Made by a program: the position numbers and the translations under genes. Below, piece by piece: positions 9,125 to 17,377 of a stretch of 64,000 bases of DNA. The notes under the pieces were generated by a model. It saw only the letters and a list, made by a program, of their open reading frames with translations. It was not told the DNA's origin and did no database searches. The stretch covers positions 50,942 to 114,941 of the forward strand of contig NZ_JADDXU010000026.1 of NCBI RefSeq assembly GCF_015163075.1. The letters run 5' to 3'. Numbering within the stretch: the first letter of the stretch is position 1; each line of letters starts with the position of its first letter. This stretch comes from Streptomyces justiciae (GTDB taxonomy: Bacteria; Actinomycetota; Actinomycetes; Streptomycetales; Streptomycetaceae).

Positions 9125-10816
9125 TCAGCTGGCCGCGGAGCCGTTCTCGTCGAGGATCTTCTTGTACCAGTCCCGCAGCTTGTCGCCGCCCTTGCTCTTC
9201 CAGTCGGAGACGGCCTGCTGCATGTCGCTGATCTTCTTGCGGCCGCGGACGATGTCGTCCTCCAGCTGCTCGAAGTCGTTGGCGAGGTTGGTCCAGCGGT
9301 TGGGCTCGGTGATCTGCATGCCCCAGAAGGCGGACTTCTTGGTGAAGGCGCCCATCCGCTGCTCCCACTCGACCTGGGCCTTGGCGACCTCGGGGAAGTC
9401 GGGGTGGGCGAGGGTCGCGGCGGGGCTCGCGATCATGACGTAGGCGTTCATCACGTCGATGTTGCCCTGGTCGGTCTTGGTGGGGACGCCGTCCTTGACG
9501 GTGTAGTGGGTGCCCTCCACGCCGTAGTTGGTCATCATGTACTCCTTGGTGCCGTACGGCGCCGCGGTGACGTTGGCGACGGCGAGCACGTCGCGGATGA
9601 CCGACTCGGAGGCCTTCTTGTTGACGAAGGCGAAGATGCCGGCGGGTTCTTCGGCGTAGATGGTGGGGTTGCCGCCGTCGTGGCCCCAGACGTCCATGCC
9701 CCAGATCTTGAACTCCGGGTTCTGGGTGGCCTGTTCGGCGGTGCGGCCCCACCACTGGGAGATGTTGTTGGGGTAGATCAGGAACTCGCCGGCCGCGAAC
9801 TTGGGCCCGGGGTCGGGGGCGTTCTTGCCCATCTTGGAGTCGGGGTGGACGACTCCCGCCTCGAACAGCTTGCGGGACCATTCGATCGCCTCGAGGTACT
9901 GCTCGGTCTCGATGCGGTTGACGAGCTTGCCGTCGACCATGTCCCACCACAGCGGCTTCTCGCTGCCGGAGAAGACGCCGAAGGCCTGCCAGGCCGTCCA
10001 CTTCATGTCCAGGCACGCCCAGCGCTTGGCCTTGGCGTTGGTGATCTCCTTGGCCAGGGCCATGAACTCGTCGCAGGACTTGGGTATTTCGTACCCTTCC
10101 TTCTCGAAGATGTCCCGGCGGTACAGCGGCACGATGCTGGGCGCCCACGGCGACGGCATCGGCAGGCCGCGCAGCTTGCCGCCGAAGATGGAGCGCTGCC
10201 AGGCCTCCGTCGGGATCGCGGCGAGGTTCGGGTACTCCTTGACCGCGTCGCCGGAGAGGTAGGGGCCGAGGTCGGCGAACTTGCTGATGATGGCGGTGGG
10301 GATCTTGCCGTTCATGTTCCAGCCGGGGACGACCACCACGTCCGGGACGTCGCTGGAGGCGAGGACCGCGCCGAGCTTCTGCTCGTAGGTGTTGCCGTCC
10401 TGGTTCTGCCAGGAGACGTCGACGCCGATCAGGTCGTTCATCGCCTTGTAGTAGGCGTTGTCGCTCTTGGGCGGGGAGCCCCAGAACGGCGACATGACGG
10501 TGACCTTGCCGCCCTTGCCGAGCTTCTTGGGGACCGACGTCTTCAGCGTGGCGAGGTCCAGCTTGCCGGTGAAGCCGACCGCGGAGCCGTTCTTGGCGGG
10601 GATGTCCGGCGTCACCACGTTGCTGGCCACGTAGGCCGGAAGGATCTTCTTGGCGTCCTTGCTCGACGTGGTGCCGTCGCGCGAACCGCTGTCCGAATCG
10701 CCGCAGGCGGCGAGGAGCGGCATTCCTCCGGCCACCGCTGCGGTGGCGACCGCCGTGGAGGCGAGGAAGCTTCTCCGGCTGGGCCCGGAGGGAGCGGAAG
10801 CGGCGTTCGGCGTCAT
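9125..10816 (-). CDS. Extracellular sugar-binding lipoprotein (ABC importer, LplA type)
   Basis: 563-residue solute-binding protein, in the long-chain LplA-like subgroup. The N-terminus combines a twin-arginine motif (SRRSFLAST) with a lipobox (MPLLAAC), so it is probably exported by Tat and lipid-anchored. The mature protein has typical binding-protein segments rich in Trp and Asn. It is the first gene of the minus-strand operon (binding protein, permease, permease, GH74, GH42, GH95, GH12). The operator palindrome at 10,932-10,945 lies about 116 bases upstream of the ATG. A large solute-binding protein suits an oligosaccharide ligand; xyloglucan oligosaccharide is inferred from context. Confidence 0.87.
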   Translation of the reverse strand: MTPNAASAPSGPSRRSFLASTAVATAAVAGGMPLLAACGDSDSGSRDGTTSSKDAKKILPAYVASNVVTPDIPAKNGSAVGFTGKLDLATLKTSVPKKLGKGGKVTVMSPFWGSPPKSDNAYYKAMNDLIGVDVSWQNQDGNTYEQKLGAVLASSDVPDVVVVPGWNMNGKIPTAIISKFADLGPYLSGDAVKEYPNLAAIPTEAWQRSIFGGKLRGLPMPSPWAPSIVPLYRRDIFEKEGYEIPKSCDEFMALAKEITNAKAKRWACLDMKWTAWQAFGVFSGSEKPLWWDMVDGKLVNRIETEQYLEAIEWSRKLFEAGVVHPDSKMGKNAPDPGPKFAAGEFLIYPNNISQWWGRTAEQATQNPEFKIWGMDVWGHDGGNPTIYAEEPAGIFAFVNKKASESVIRDVLAVANVTAAPYGTKEYMMTNYGVEGTHYTVKDGVPTKTDQGNIDVMNAYVMIASPAATLAHPDFPEVAKAQVEWEQRMGAFTKKSAFWGMQITEPNRWTNLANDFEQLEDDIVRGRKKISDMQQAVSDWKSKGGDKLRDWYKKILDENGSAAS

Positions 10817-10895
10817 TGCGTCAACCCTTCATGGCGCACCAGGACACCCGGCGGTGGGCCGTCGGCTGCGGTGTCTTCAGTGGAACTGGCTGAGC

Positions 10896-10945
10896 CGAAG
10901 CGTTCCTTCGACTTCTACGGTCGCTGCGTAGTCGAAGCGCTTCGA
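10896..10945. promoter_or_regulatory. LacI-type operator upstream of the importer operon
   Basis: A perfect 14-base palindrome TCGAAGCGCTTCGA lies at 10,932-10,945. A weaker inverted repeat CGAAG-N5-CTTCG lies at 10,896-10,910. The same core recurs twice before the divergent GH3 gene. The CpG-centred even palindrome with an AGCGCT centre is characteristic of LacI-family operators in Streptomyces. No LacI regulator is encoded in this window. Confidence 0.7.
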
Positions 10946-11062
10946 TGTTGCTGTGAGGTTAAGTGAAGCCCTGTGGGTGCACAAGGGTCGCTCCCAATAT
11001 TCCTCGGAGGTCTGCGAGGTGACCTTTTCTCATGCACCGCTTGAAGTGATGGTGCCGCTCCC

Positions 11063-11117
11063 TTGACACCCACGCCGATGTCGAATGAGCATCGAAGCGC
11101 TTCGAAAGCGCTTCGCC
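11063..11117 (+). promoter_or_regulatory. GH3 promoter with two overlapping operator palindromes
   Basis: TTGACA at 11,063-11,068 is a consensus -35 box; the -10 would fall near 11,086-11,092. The operator TCGAAGCGCTTCGA (11,092-11,105) follows immediately, and a second AAGCGCTT core lies at 11,106-11,113. The two dyad centres are 11 bases apart, about one helical turn, so two repressor dimers could sit side by side over the transcription start. These sites fall inside the reading frame opened by the ATG at 11,085, which argues for the downstream GTG start. Confidence 0.7.
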
Positions 11118-11141
11118 GCTCCACTCCAAGGGGAACCCCAC

Positions 11142-13982
11142 GTGACCGCACAGACGCCGCCCACGCCGCCCTTCCGCGATCCGCAGCTGCCGTTCGCGAA
11201 GCGCATCGACGATCTGCTGTCCCGGCTCACCCTCGACGAGAAGACCGCGTTCCTGCACCAGTTCGCGCCCGCCGTGGAGCGCCTCGGCATCGCCGCGTTC
11301 CGCACCGGCCAGGAGGCGCTGCACGGCGTGGCCTGGATGGGCCCGGCGACGGTGTTCCCGCAGGCGGTCGGCCTCGGCGCGACCTGGAACACCGATCTCG
11401 TACGACGGATCGGCGACGCGGTGTCGAAGGAGGTCCGCGCGATGCGGGCCCGCGACGACCGCGTGGGCCTGAACGTCTGGTCGCCGACCGTCAACCTGCT
11501 GCGCCACCCCCTGTGGGGCCGCAACGAGGAGGGCTACTCGGAGGACCCGAAGCTGACGTCCGCGATCGCCACCGCGTACACCCACGGCCTGCGCGGCGAC
11601 CACCCCACGTACTGGCGCACGGCCCCCGTCCTCAAGCACTGGCTGGCCCACAACAACGAGACGGACCGGGCCACTTCGTCGAGCTCGGTGCGCCCGCGCG
11701 TGCTGCACGAGTACGACCTGCGCGCCTTCCACGAGACCGTCGAGGCGGGCGCGGTGGCCGGCGTGATGCCCGCGTACAACCTGGTCAACGGCCGCCCCAA
11801 CCACGTCAGTCCGTATCTGCGCGAGCAGCTGCGGGCGTGGACGGACGAGGACCTGCTGGTCTGCTCGGACGCGGGCGCGCCCTCCAACCTGGTGGACTTC
11901 GAGCACTACTTCGACACCCACGAGGAGGCCACGGCCGCCTCGCTGCTGGCCGGCGTCGACAGCTTCACCGACCACGGCACGGACAGCTCGCAGATGATCG
12001 GGCGGATCAAGGGGGCTTACGAACAGGGCCTGTTGACCGAGGCCGACATCGACACGGCGGTCCGCCGCCAGCTCTCGGTGCGGTTCCGCCTCGGCGAGTT
12101 CGACGGCTACGACGAGCCGGGCGCGTTCGACACGTCCGAACACCGTGCCCTCGCCCAGGAGGCGGCGGAGCAGGCGATCGTTCTCCTGCGCAACGACGGG
12201 GTGCTGCCGCTCGCGCCCGACACCCGCCTCGCCGTCGTCGGGCTGCTCGCCGACGAGTGCAAACTCGACTGGTACAGCGGCACGTTGATCCACCGCTCCA
12301 CCCCGCTGGAGGGCCTGTACGAGCGGTTCGGCGCCGAGCGCGTGGAGTTCGCGGAGGGCGTGGACCGCGTCCTGCTCAGGACGTCGACCGGCGCCTACCT
12401 CCACGTCCCGGCCGCCGAGGCCGACGACGAGGTGCGCGGCGCCGAGGGCGCCCTCGACCCGGCGCTGCTCGCGGGCCGCACCGACCTCCCGCCGCTGACC
12501 ACGGACGCGACCGGCACCGAACTCGCCCTCGTCGACTGGGGCGAGGACCTGCTGACCCTGCGCGCCCCCGACGGCCGCTATCTCTCGGTCGCCGAGGACG
12601 GCTATGTCCGCGCCGCCGCCGACCAGCCCGGAGGCTGGGTCGTCCAGGAGACGTTCCGGCTCGAACCCCATGAGAACGGACACCTCCTCCGGCATGTCGG
12701 CACGGGTCGCCACATCTCTGTCGCCGCCGGCGGAGTAAAGGTTGCCGACGAGAACGCGGAAATCTCCGAGCCGCCGGAGATCTTCGAGCTGATCATCGCC
12801 GAGCACGGCAAGGACGCGGTGGCCCGGGTCGCCGCCGAGGCCGACGTGGTCGTGGTGGTCGCGGGCAACGACCCGCATCTCAACGGCCGTGAGACCGAGG
12901 ACCGTACGACCCTCGCGCTCCCCGCCCACCAGGAGCGGCTGCTGCGGGCCGCCCGCGCCGCGAACCCGAACACGGTGCTGGCCCTGGTCTCCGCCTACCC
13001 GTACGCCGTGGACACCGGCCCGCTGCGGGCCGCGCTCTGGACGGCCCACGCCGGCCAGGCCGCGGGCACCGCCCTGGCCCGGGTCCTCGCCGGCGACGTC
13101 TCCCCCGCGGGCCGCCTCCCGCAGACCTGGTACGCGGACGACGCCGACCTGCCGGACCTGCTCGACTACGACGTGATCGGCGGCCGGCAGACGTACCTGT
13201 ACTACGAGGGCACGCCCCTGTTCCCGTTCGGCCACGGGCTGTCGTACGCGTCGTTCGCGTACGCGGATCTGAACTCCCGTGTCGGAGAAGAGGCGTTGCA
13301 CGTGTCCTTCACGGTCACGAACACCGGTGACATGACCGCCGACGAGGTCGCCCAGCTCTACACGAGGGCCATGGACCCGTCCGTGCCGCGCTCGCGTCGC
13401 GCGCTGGCCGCGCACCGCCGGGTGACGCTGACGCCGGGCGAGAAGGTGACGCTGGACCTCGAAGTCCCGCTGTCGGAGCTGGAGTTCTGGGACGTGGCCC
13501 AGGGCCGCGCGCGTCTCGAACCCGGGCCGTACGACCTGCTGGTGGGCGCTTCAAGCGAGGACATCCGGCTGCGTACGACGGTCGTCCTGGACGGCGAGCC
13601 GGGTGGCCCGCGACCGGTGGCCGAACGCGGCCTGGACGGGGCGGACTTCGACGAGCAGAGCGGCGCCGAGATCGTCGACCGTACGAAGACGGCGGGCGAC
13701 GCCGTGACACCGGCGCCGGGCCGGACGGCCGAACTGCTCTACCGCGCCTGCGACTTCGGGCCGGGCGTCACGCAGGTGACGGTGACCGTGGCGGGCGAGG
13801 GCACGGTGGAGGTGTCGCTGGACGGCGGCGCCACGTCGGTCGCGCTCTCACCGAAGACGCCCACGTCAGGACCGTACGACTACGTCACGCTCGCGGCGGA
13901 TCTGACTGCCTCCGGTATGCACGACGTCCGCCTCAGACTGCGCGGCCCGTTGCGGCTCGCGCACGTCGGCTTCTCCGGTTGA
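11142..13982 (+). CDS. GH3 beta-glucosidase/beta-xylosidase with inserted fascin-like domain
   Basis: 946-residue exo-glycosidase, no signal peptide. The N-terminal (beta/alpha)8 domain has LVCSDAGAP with the nucleophile Asp at about residue 243. The GH3 C-domain is interrupted at about residues 408-550 by a segment with beta-trefoil/fascin-like repeats (RTSTGAYLHVPA, RAPDGRYLSVAEDG, VGTGRHISVAAGG). Then follow the rest of the C-domain, a fibronectin-like domain (about 718-817) and a C-terminal CBM6-like beta domain. The GTG at 11,142 is preferred: AAGGGGA precedes it, and an upstream ATG at 11,085 would put the operators inside the coding region. It would trim glucose or xylose from imported oligosaccharides. 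Divergent from the importer operon and sharing its operator. Confidence 0.86.
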   Translation: MTAQTPPTPPFRDPQLPFAKRIDDLLSRLTLDEKTAFLHQFAPAVERLGIAAFRTGQEALHGVAWMGPATVFPQAVGLGATWNTDLVRRIGDAVSKEVRAMRARDDRVGLNVWSPTVNLLRHPLWGRNEEGYSEDPKLTSAIATAYTHGLRGDHPTYWRTAPVLKHWLAHNNETDRATSSSSVRPRVLHEYDLRAFHETVEAGAVAGVMPAYNLVNGRPNHVSPYLREQLRAWTDEDLLVCSDAGAPSNLVDFEHYFDTHEEATAASLLAGVDSFTDHGTDSSQMIGRIKGAYEQGLLTEADIDTAVRRQLSVRFRLGEFDGYDEPGAFDTSEHRALAQEAAEQAIVLLRNDGVLPLAPDTRLAVVGLLADECKLDWYSGTLIHRSTPLEGLYERFGAERVEFAEGVDRVLLRTSTGAYLHVPAAEADDEVRGAEGALDPALLAGRTDLPPLTTDATGTELALVDWGEDLLTLRAPDGRYLSVAEDGYVRAAADQPGGWVVQETFRLEPHENGHLLRHVGTGRHISVAAGGVKVADENAEISEPPEIFELIIAEHGKDAVARVAAEADVVVVVAGNDPHLNGRETEDRTTLALPAHQERLLRAARAANPNTVLALVSAYPYAVDTGPLRAALWTAHAGQAAGTALARVLAGDVSPAGRLPQTWYADDADLPDLLDYDVIGGRQTYLYYEGTPLFPFGHGLSYASFAYADLNSRVGEEALHVSFTVTNTGDMTADEVAQLYTRAMDPSVPRSRRALAAHRRVTLTPGEKVTLDLEVPLSELEFWDVAQGRARLEPGPYDLLVGASSEDIRLRTTVVLDGEPGGPRPVAERGLDGADFDEQSGAEIVDRTKTAGDAVTPAPGRTAELLYRACDFGPGVTQVTVTVAGEGTVEVSLDGGATSVALSPKTPTSGPYDYVTLAADLTASGMHDVRLRLRGPLRLAHVGFSG

Positions 13983-14003
13983 GGGTCCGGAGAAGCCCGG
14001 CAC

Positions 14004-14053
14004 GGAGAAGGGGCCCGGCACCGGAAGGCATCGGTGCCGGGCCCCTTTTCTCC
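14004..14053. terminator. Bidirectional rho-independent terminator
   Basis: A 16-base perfect stem (AAGGGGCCCGGCACCG and its complement) with an 8-base loop ends in TTTTCTCC. It lies between the convergent GH3 and aldehyde dehydrogenase genes and can serve both. Confidence 0.85.
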
Positions 14054-14093
14054 AGCCTAGCTGAAAATGGTTCCCATTAGCTAGAGGGGGCCG

Positions 14094-15539
14094 TCAGAGA
14101 GCGAGCCCGGTGAGAACCAGCACCCGCTCGTAGGTGTAGTCGTCCATCGCGAACTTCACGCCCTCGCGGCCCACACCGGACTGCTTGGCACCGCCGTACG
14201 GCATCTGGTCGGCGCGGTAGGAGGGCACGTCGCCGATGACGACGCCGCCGACCTCGAGCGCACGGTGGGCGCGGAAGGCGGCTTGGAGGTCGTGGGTGAA
14301 CACGCCCGCCTGGAGGCCGTACTTGGAGTCGTTGACGGCCGCGAACGCCGCGTCCTCGCCGTCGGCCTTCGTCACGGTGAGGACGGGTCCGAAGACCTCC
14401 TCGCAGGAGATCGTCGTGTCGGCCGGCACGTCGGTGAGGACGGTCGGCGCGTAGGAGGCTCCGTCGCGGGAGCCGCCGGCCAGGAGGTTGGCGCCTGCCT
14501 CGACCGCTTCCTTGACCCATGCCTCGACGCGCTTGGCGGCGTCCTCGCTGACGAGCGGGCCGACGTCGGTCTTGTCGTCGCTCGGGTCACCGGTGACCTG
14601 GGCCTCGACGGCGGCGACGATGCGCGGCAGCAGCCGGTCGTACACGGACGCGTCGGCGATGACCCGCTGCACCGAGATGCAGGACTGGCCGCCCTGGTAG
14701 TTGGAGAAGGTAGCGATGCGGGTCGCGGCCCAGTCGAGGTCCGCGTCGCTCGCGTAGTCGCCGAGGACGACGGCCGCGCCGTTGCCGCCCAGTTCCAGGG
14801 TGCAGTGCTTGCGCGGCACCGAGTCCATGATCGCGTAACCGACCTTCTCGGAGCCGGTGAAGGAGATGACCGGCAGGCGCTCGTCCTGGACGAGGGCGGG
14901 CATCCGGTCGTTCGGCACCGGGAGGATGCTCCACGACCCGGCGGGCAGCTCGGTCTCGGCGAGCAGGTCGCCGATGATCAGACCGGAGAGCGGGGTGGCC
15001 GGGGCGGGCTTGAGGATGATCGGCGCGCCGGCCGCGATCGCCGGGGCGATCTTGTGGGCGCACAGGTTCAGCGGGAAGTTGAAGGGCGCGATGCCGAGGA
15101 CGACGCCCTTCGGGAAGCGCCGGGTGAGCGCGAGCCGGCCCTGGCCGCCGAGGTCGGTGTCGAGGCGCTGGGCCTCGCCGCCGTTGAAGCGCCGGGCCTC
15201 CTCGGCCGCGAACCGGAACACGGACACGGCCCGGCCGACCTCACCGCGGGCCCACTTGATCGGCTTGCCGTTCTCCGCGGAGATGAGCTGCGCGATCTCC
15301 TCGGTGCGCTCGACGAGACGCCGGCTGACGTGGTCGAGGGCGGCGGCGCGGACGTGCGCCGGGGTGGCGGCGAACTCGTCGCGCACGGCGTACGCGGCGG
15401 CGACGGCCTCCTCGATCTGCGCGTCGCTCGGCACGCTCACCTTGCCGACGACCCGGCCGTCCCAGGGCGAGGTGACGTCGAAGCTGTCCTCGCCGGTGAC
15501 CTGGCGGCCGGCGAGCCAGAAGGCGGTGGTGGAAGTCAT
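14094..15539 (-). CDS. NAD(P)-dependent aldehyde dehydrogenase
   Basis: 481 residues, full length for the ALDH superfamily. Cofactor-binding ISFTGSEKVGY, the general base in TLELGGNGAAVV (about Glu249) and the catalytic Cys in GGQSCISVQR (about Cys287) are all present. The subgroup resembles lactaldehyde or phosphonoacetaldehyde-type dehydrogenases more than the puuC gene further right. Substrate is unknown. It lies 160 bases downstream of a PucR gene on the same strand; the gap contains strong palindromes that could be a PucR target. Context with gabT suggests amine or purine nitrogen catabolism, which is inference. Confidence 0.88.
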   Translation of the reverse strand: MTSTTAFWLAGRQVTGEDSFDVTSPWDGRVVGKVSVPSDAQIEEAVAAAYAVRDEFAATPAHVRAAALDHVSRRLVERTEEIAQLISAENGKPIKWARGEVGRAVSVFRFAAEEARRFNGGEAQRLDTDLGGQGRLALTRRFPKGVVLGIAPFNFPLNLCAHKIAPAIAAGAPIILKPAPATPLSGLIIGDLLAETELPAGSWSILPVPNDRMPALVQDERLPVISFTGSEKVGYAIMDSVPRKHCTLELGGNGAAVVLGDYASDADLDWAATRIATFSNYQGGQSCISVQRVIADASVYDRLLPRIVAAVEAQVTGDPSDDKTDVGPLVSEDAAKRVEAWVKEAVEAGANLLAGGSRDGASYAPTVLTDVPADTTISCEEVFGPVLTVTKADGEDAAFAAVNDSKYGLQAGVFTHDLQAAFRAHRALEVGGVVIGDVPSYRADQMPYGGAKQSGVGREGVKFAMDDYTYERVLVLTGLAL

Positions 15540-15623
15540 GTGCGAGTCCGGCCCTTCGCTGTCGGGGGTGTGTACGCGGCTTGCGCCTCCACGGTAGGGC
15601 CGACCCCACGGACCGGCGTTTGT

Positions 15624-15671
15624 CCGAGTCGTAGTGGTACGACTCGGCCTTGCGCCGCTTTGTCGTACGAC
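15624..15671. promoter_or_regulatory. Cluster of palindromes between pucR and the aldehyde dehydrogenase
   Basis: A 10-base perfect inverted repeat with a 4-base loop (CCGAGTCGTA/TACGACTCGG, 15,624-15,647) is followed by the perfect palindrome GTCGTACGAC (15,662-15,671); all share the half-site CGTACGAC or its variant GTCGTA. They lie upstream of the aldehyde dehydrogenase and just after the PucR stop. They could be an operator array or, for the first repeat, a weak terminator without a T tract. Confidence 0.5.
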
Positions 15672-15699
15672 GCCGTACGCCTGTCGAGATGCCGTACGA

Positions 15700-17283
15700 C
15701 TACTCCGGCGCCGTCGCCTTCAGCGCCAGCCACAGCTCCATCCGTACGTCCGGATCGTCCAGCGAGCGGCCGAGGATCTCCTCCACCCGCCGCATCCGGT
15801 ACCGCAGGGTGTGCCGGTGGACGCCCAGGTCCGCGGCCGCCGCGTCCCACTGGCCGTGCCGGGACAGCCAGGCCCGCAGGGAGGCGACCAGGTCCCCGCG
15901 TCCGGTCGCGTCGTGCTCGTGCAGCGCCCGCAGCAGCCCGTCCGCGAACGCCTTCACCGCGTCGTCGGCGAGCAGCGGCAGCACCGACCCCGCCGCCAGC
16001 TGCTCGTGCTCCACGTACACCCGCCCCCGTCGCCGGGCCACGGACAGCGCCTGCTCGGCCTGCTTGTACGCGGCTCCCGCGGCCACCGGCCCCACCGGCG
16101 CCGACACCCCGACGACGAGCTCCTCGTCCTCGCCCTGGTCCCCCGCCCGGGCGGCCTCCACCGCGGCCCCGTACTCCCCGCACGCCCCGGCGGCCGCTCC
16201 CCCGTCCGCGGCCAGCACCACCAGCCGCTCCCCTTCGGGCACGACCAGCACGGCCTCCCCGGCCCGCGCCGCCGCCGACTCCACGGCCTCGGTGAGCCCC
16301 CCAAGCGGATCGCCGTCAGCCTCGGGCCCCCGCAGCGCCGAGCCCACCTCGGCGATCACCACCCGGAACGGCGCGTCCAGCAGCGCCCCGTACAGATCCC
16401 CGGCCACGGCCCGGGCGTGATCGGGCTCCCCCGCCAGCAGCATGCGCAGCACCGCCGCCCCGATCCGCTGCTCGGCGGCGTGCAGCGACCGTGACCGCTC
16501 CGTCGTGAGCGTCAGCAGCGCGATCGCGGAATGGACGGCGTATCGCTCGGCCGTGCCGAGTGCCGACGCGGTGCCCACCGCGAGGGCGGCGCGGGGCCGC
16601 CGTCCGGTGCCCAGGGAGTGCAGTTCGACGCGGTCCTCGTCCGCCGGGCCCGCGACCACCGACGACGCCGGGGCGGGGCGCTCGCGCAGCCGCTCCACGT
16701 CCGCGGTCAGCCGCGCGGCCCGCCGGCCGGCCCACTCGGGCGCGGTGGCGACGACGGCGCCCGAGGCGTCGTACAGCGCCGTCCACCCGTCGACCTGGGA
16801 GGCGAGCGCGGCGAGCAGCCCCTCGGGCCCCTCCGCCAGCGCCTGCTTGGTCAGCTCGCGCTGCGCGGCGAACCCCGCCGTCACCGCGCGGTACTGGTCG
16901 GCGGCGATGGCGGCGGAGACGGCCTTGCTGATGGCGAGGAAGGGCGTGCGCCGGGGGACCTCCAGCAGGGGCAGCCCCTCGGTCTGCGCGGCGGTCACCA
17001 GTGCCTCGGGGATGTCCTCGTAGTTGACCCCGACCGCGAAGCCGAGCCCGACGACCCCGGCGCCGACCAGCCGCTTCACGTACCGCCGCATCACCTCCGG
17101 GTCCGCCGCGTCCAGCTTGAGCGCGGTGATCAGCAGCAGCTCCCCGCCCTCCATGTACGGCACGGGGTCGGCGAGCTCGCTGACGTGCGCCCAGCGCACG
17201 GGGACGTCGAGGCGGTCCTCGCCCGCGCGCACGGTCAGTTTGAGCGCGGAGTGGTGGACGAGCGAGGCGAGGGTGGGAGGCAT
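15700..17283 (-). CDS. PucR-family transcriptional regulator
   Basis: 527-residue regulator. The N-terminal purine-catabolism (PucR) sensing domain spans about residues 1-125 (SELADPVPYMEGGELLLITA). A GGDEF-like middle region follows. The C-terminal HTH_30 domain occupies about residues 470-527, with LGVHRHTLRYRMRRVEEILG as recognition region. PucR proteins usually activate nearby nitrogen-catabolism genes in response to a small metabolite. It lies between an upstream membrane ATPase gene (94-base gap, containing the palindrome ACCGTACGGT at about 17,364) and the downstream aldehyde dehydrogenase, its most likely target. Confidence 0.9.
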   Translation of the reverse strand: MPPTLASLVHHSALKLTVRAGEDRLDVPVRWAHVSELADPVPYMEGGELLLITALKLDAADPEVMRRYVKRLVGAGVVGLGFAVGVNYEDIPEALVTAAQTEGLPLLEVPRRTPFLAISKAVSAAIAADQYRAVTAGFAAQRELTKQALAEGPEGLLAALASQVDGWTALYDASGAVVATAPEWAGRRAARLTADVERLRERPAPASSVVAGPADEDRVELHSLGTGRRPRAALAVGTASALGTAERYAVHSAIALLTLTTERSRSLHAAEQRIGAAVLRMLLAGEPDHARAVAGDLYGALLDAPFRVVIAEVGSALRGPEADGDPLGGLTEAVESAAARAGEAVLVVPEGERLVVLAADGGAAAGACGEYGAAVEAARAGDQGEDEELVVGVSAPVGPVAAGAAYKQAEQALSVARRRGRVYVEHEQLAAGSVLPLLADDAVKAFADGLLRALHEHDATGRGDLVASLRAWLSRHGQWDAAAADLGVHRHTLRYRMRRVEEILGRSLDDPDVRMELWLALKATAPE

Positions 17284-17377
17284 GAGGCCTTCAGATCAGT
17301 GAGGTGCGGCCGATGTGATCATTTGGCCGTGGTGTATGAACGGCCTGTGCCGATTCTGCCTCACCGTACGGTCTGAC

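Noticed and set aside
8067..10148. Open frame running from the second permease back through the first permease and binding protein
   Set aside because: Basic Arg/Pro-rich translation; the other frames encode the real genes and a GTGA overlap fixes the start at 8,066.
11085..11141. Upstream ATG start for GH3
   Set aside because: The 19 extra codons cover the operator palindromes and have no ribosome site; GTG 11,142 does.
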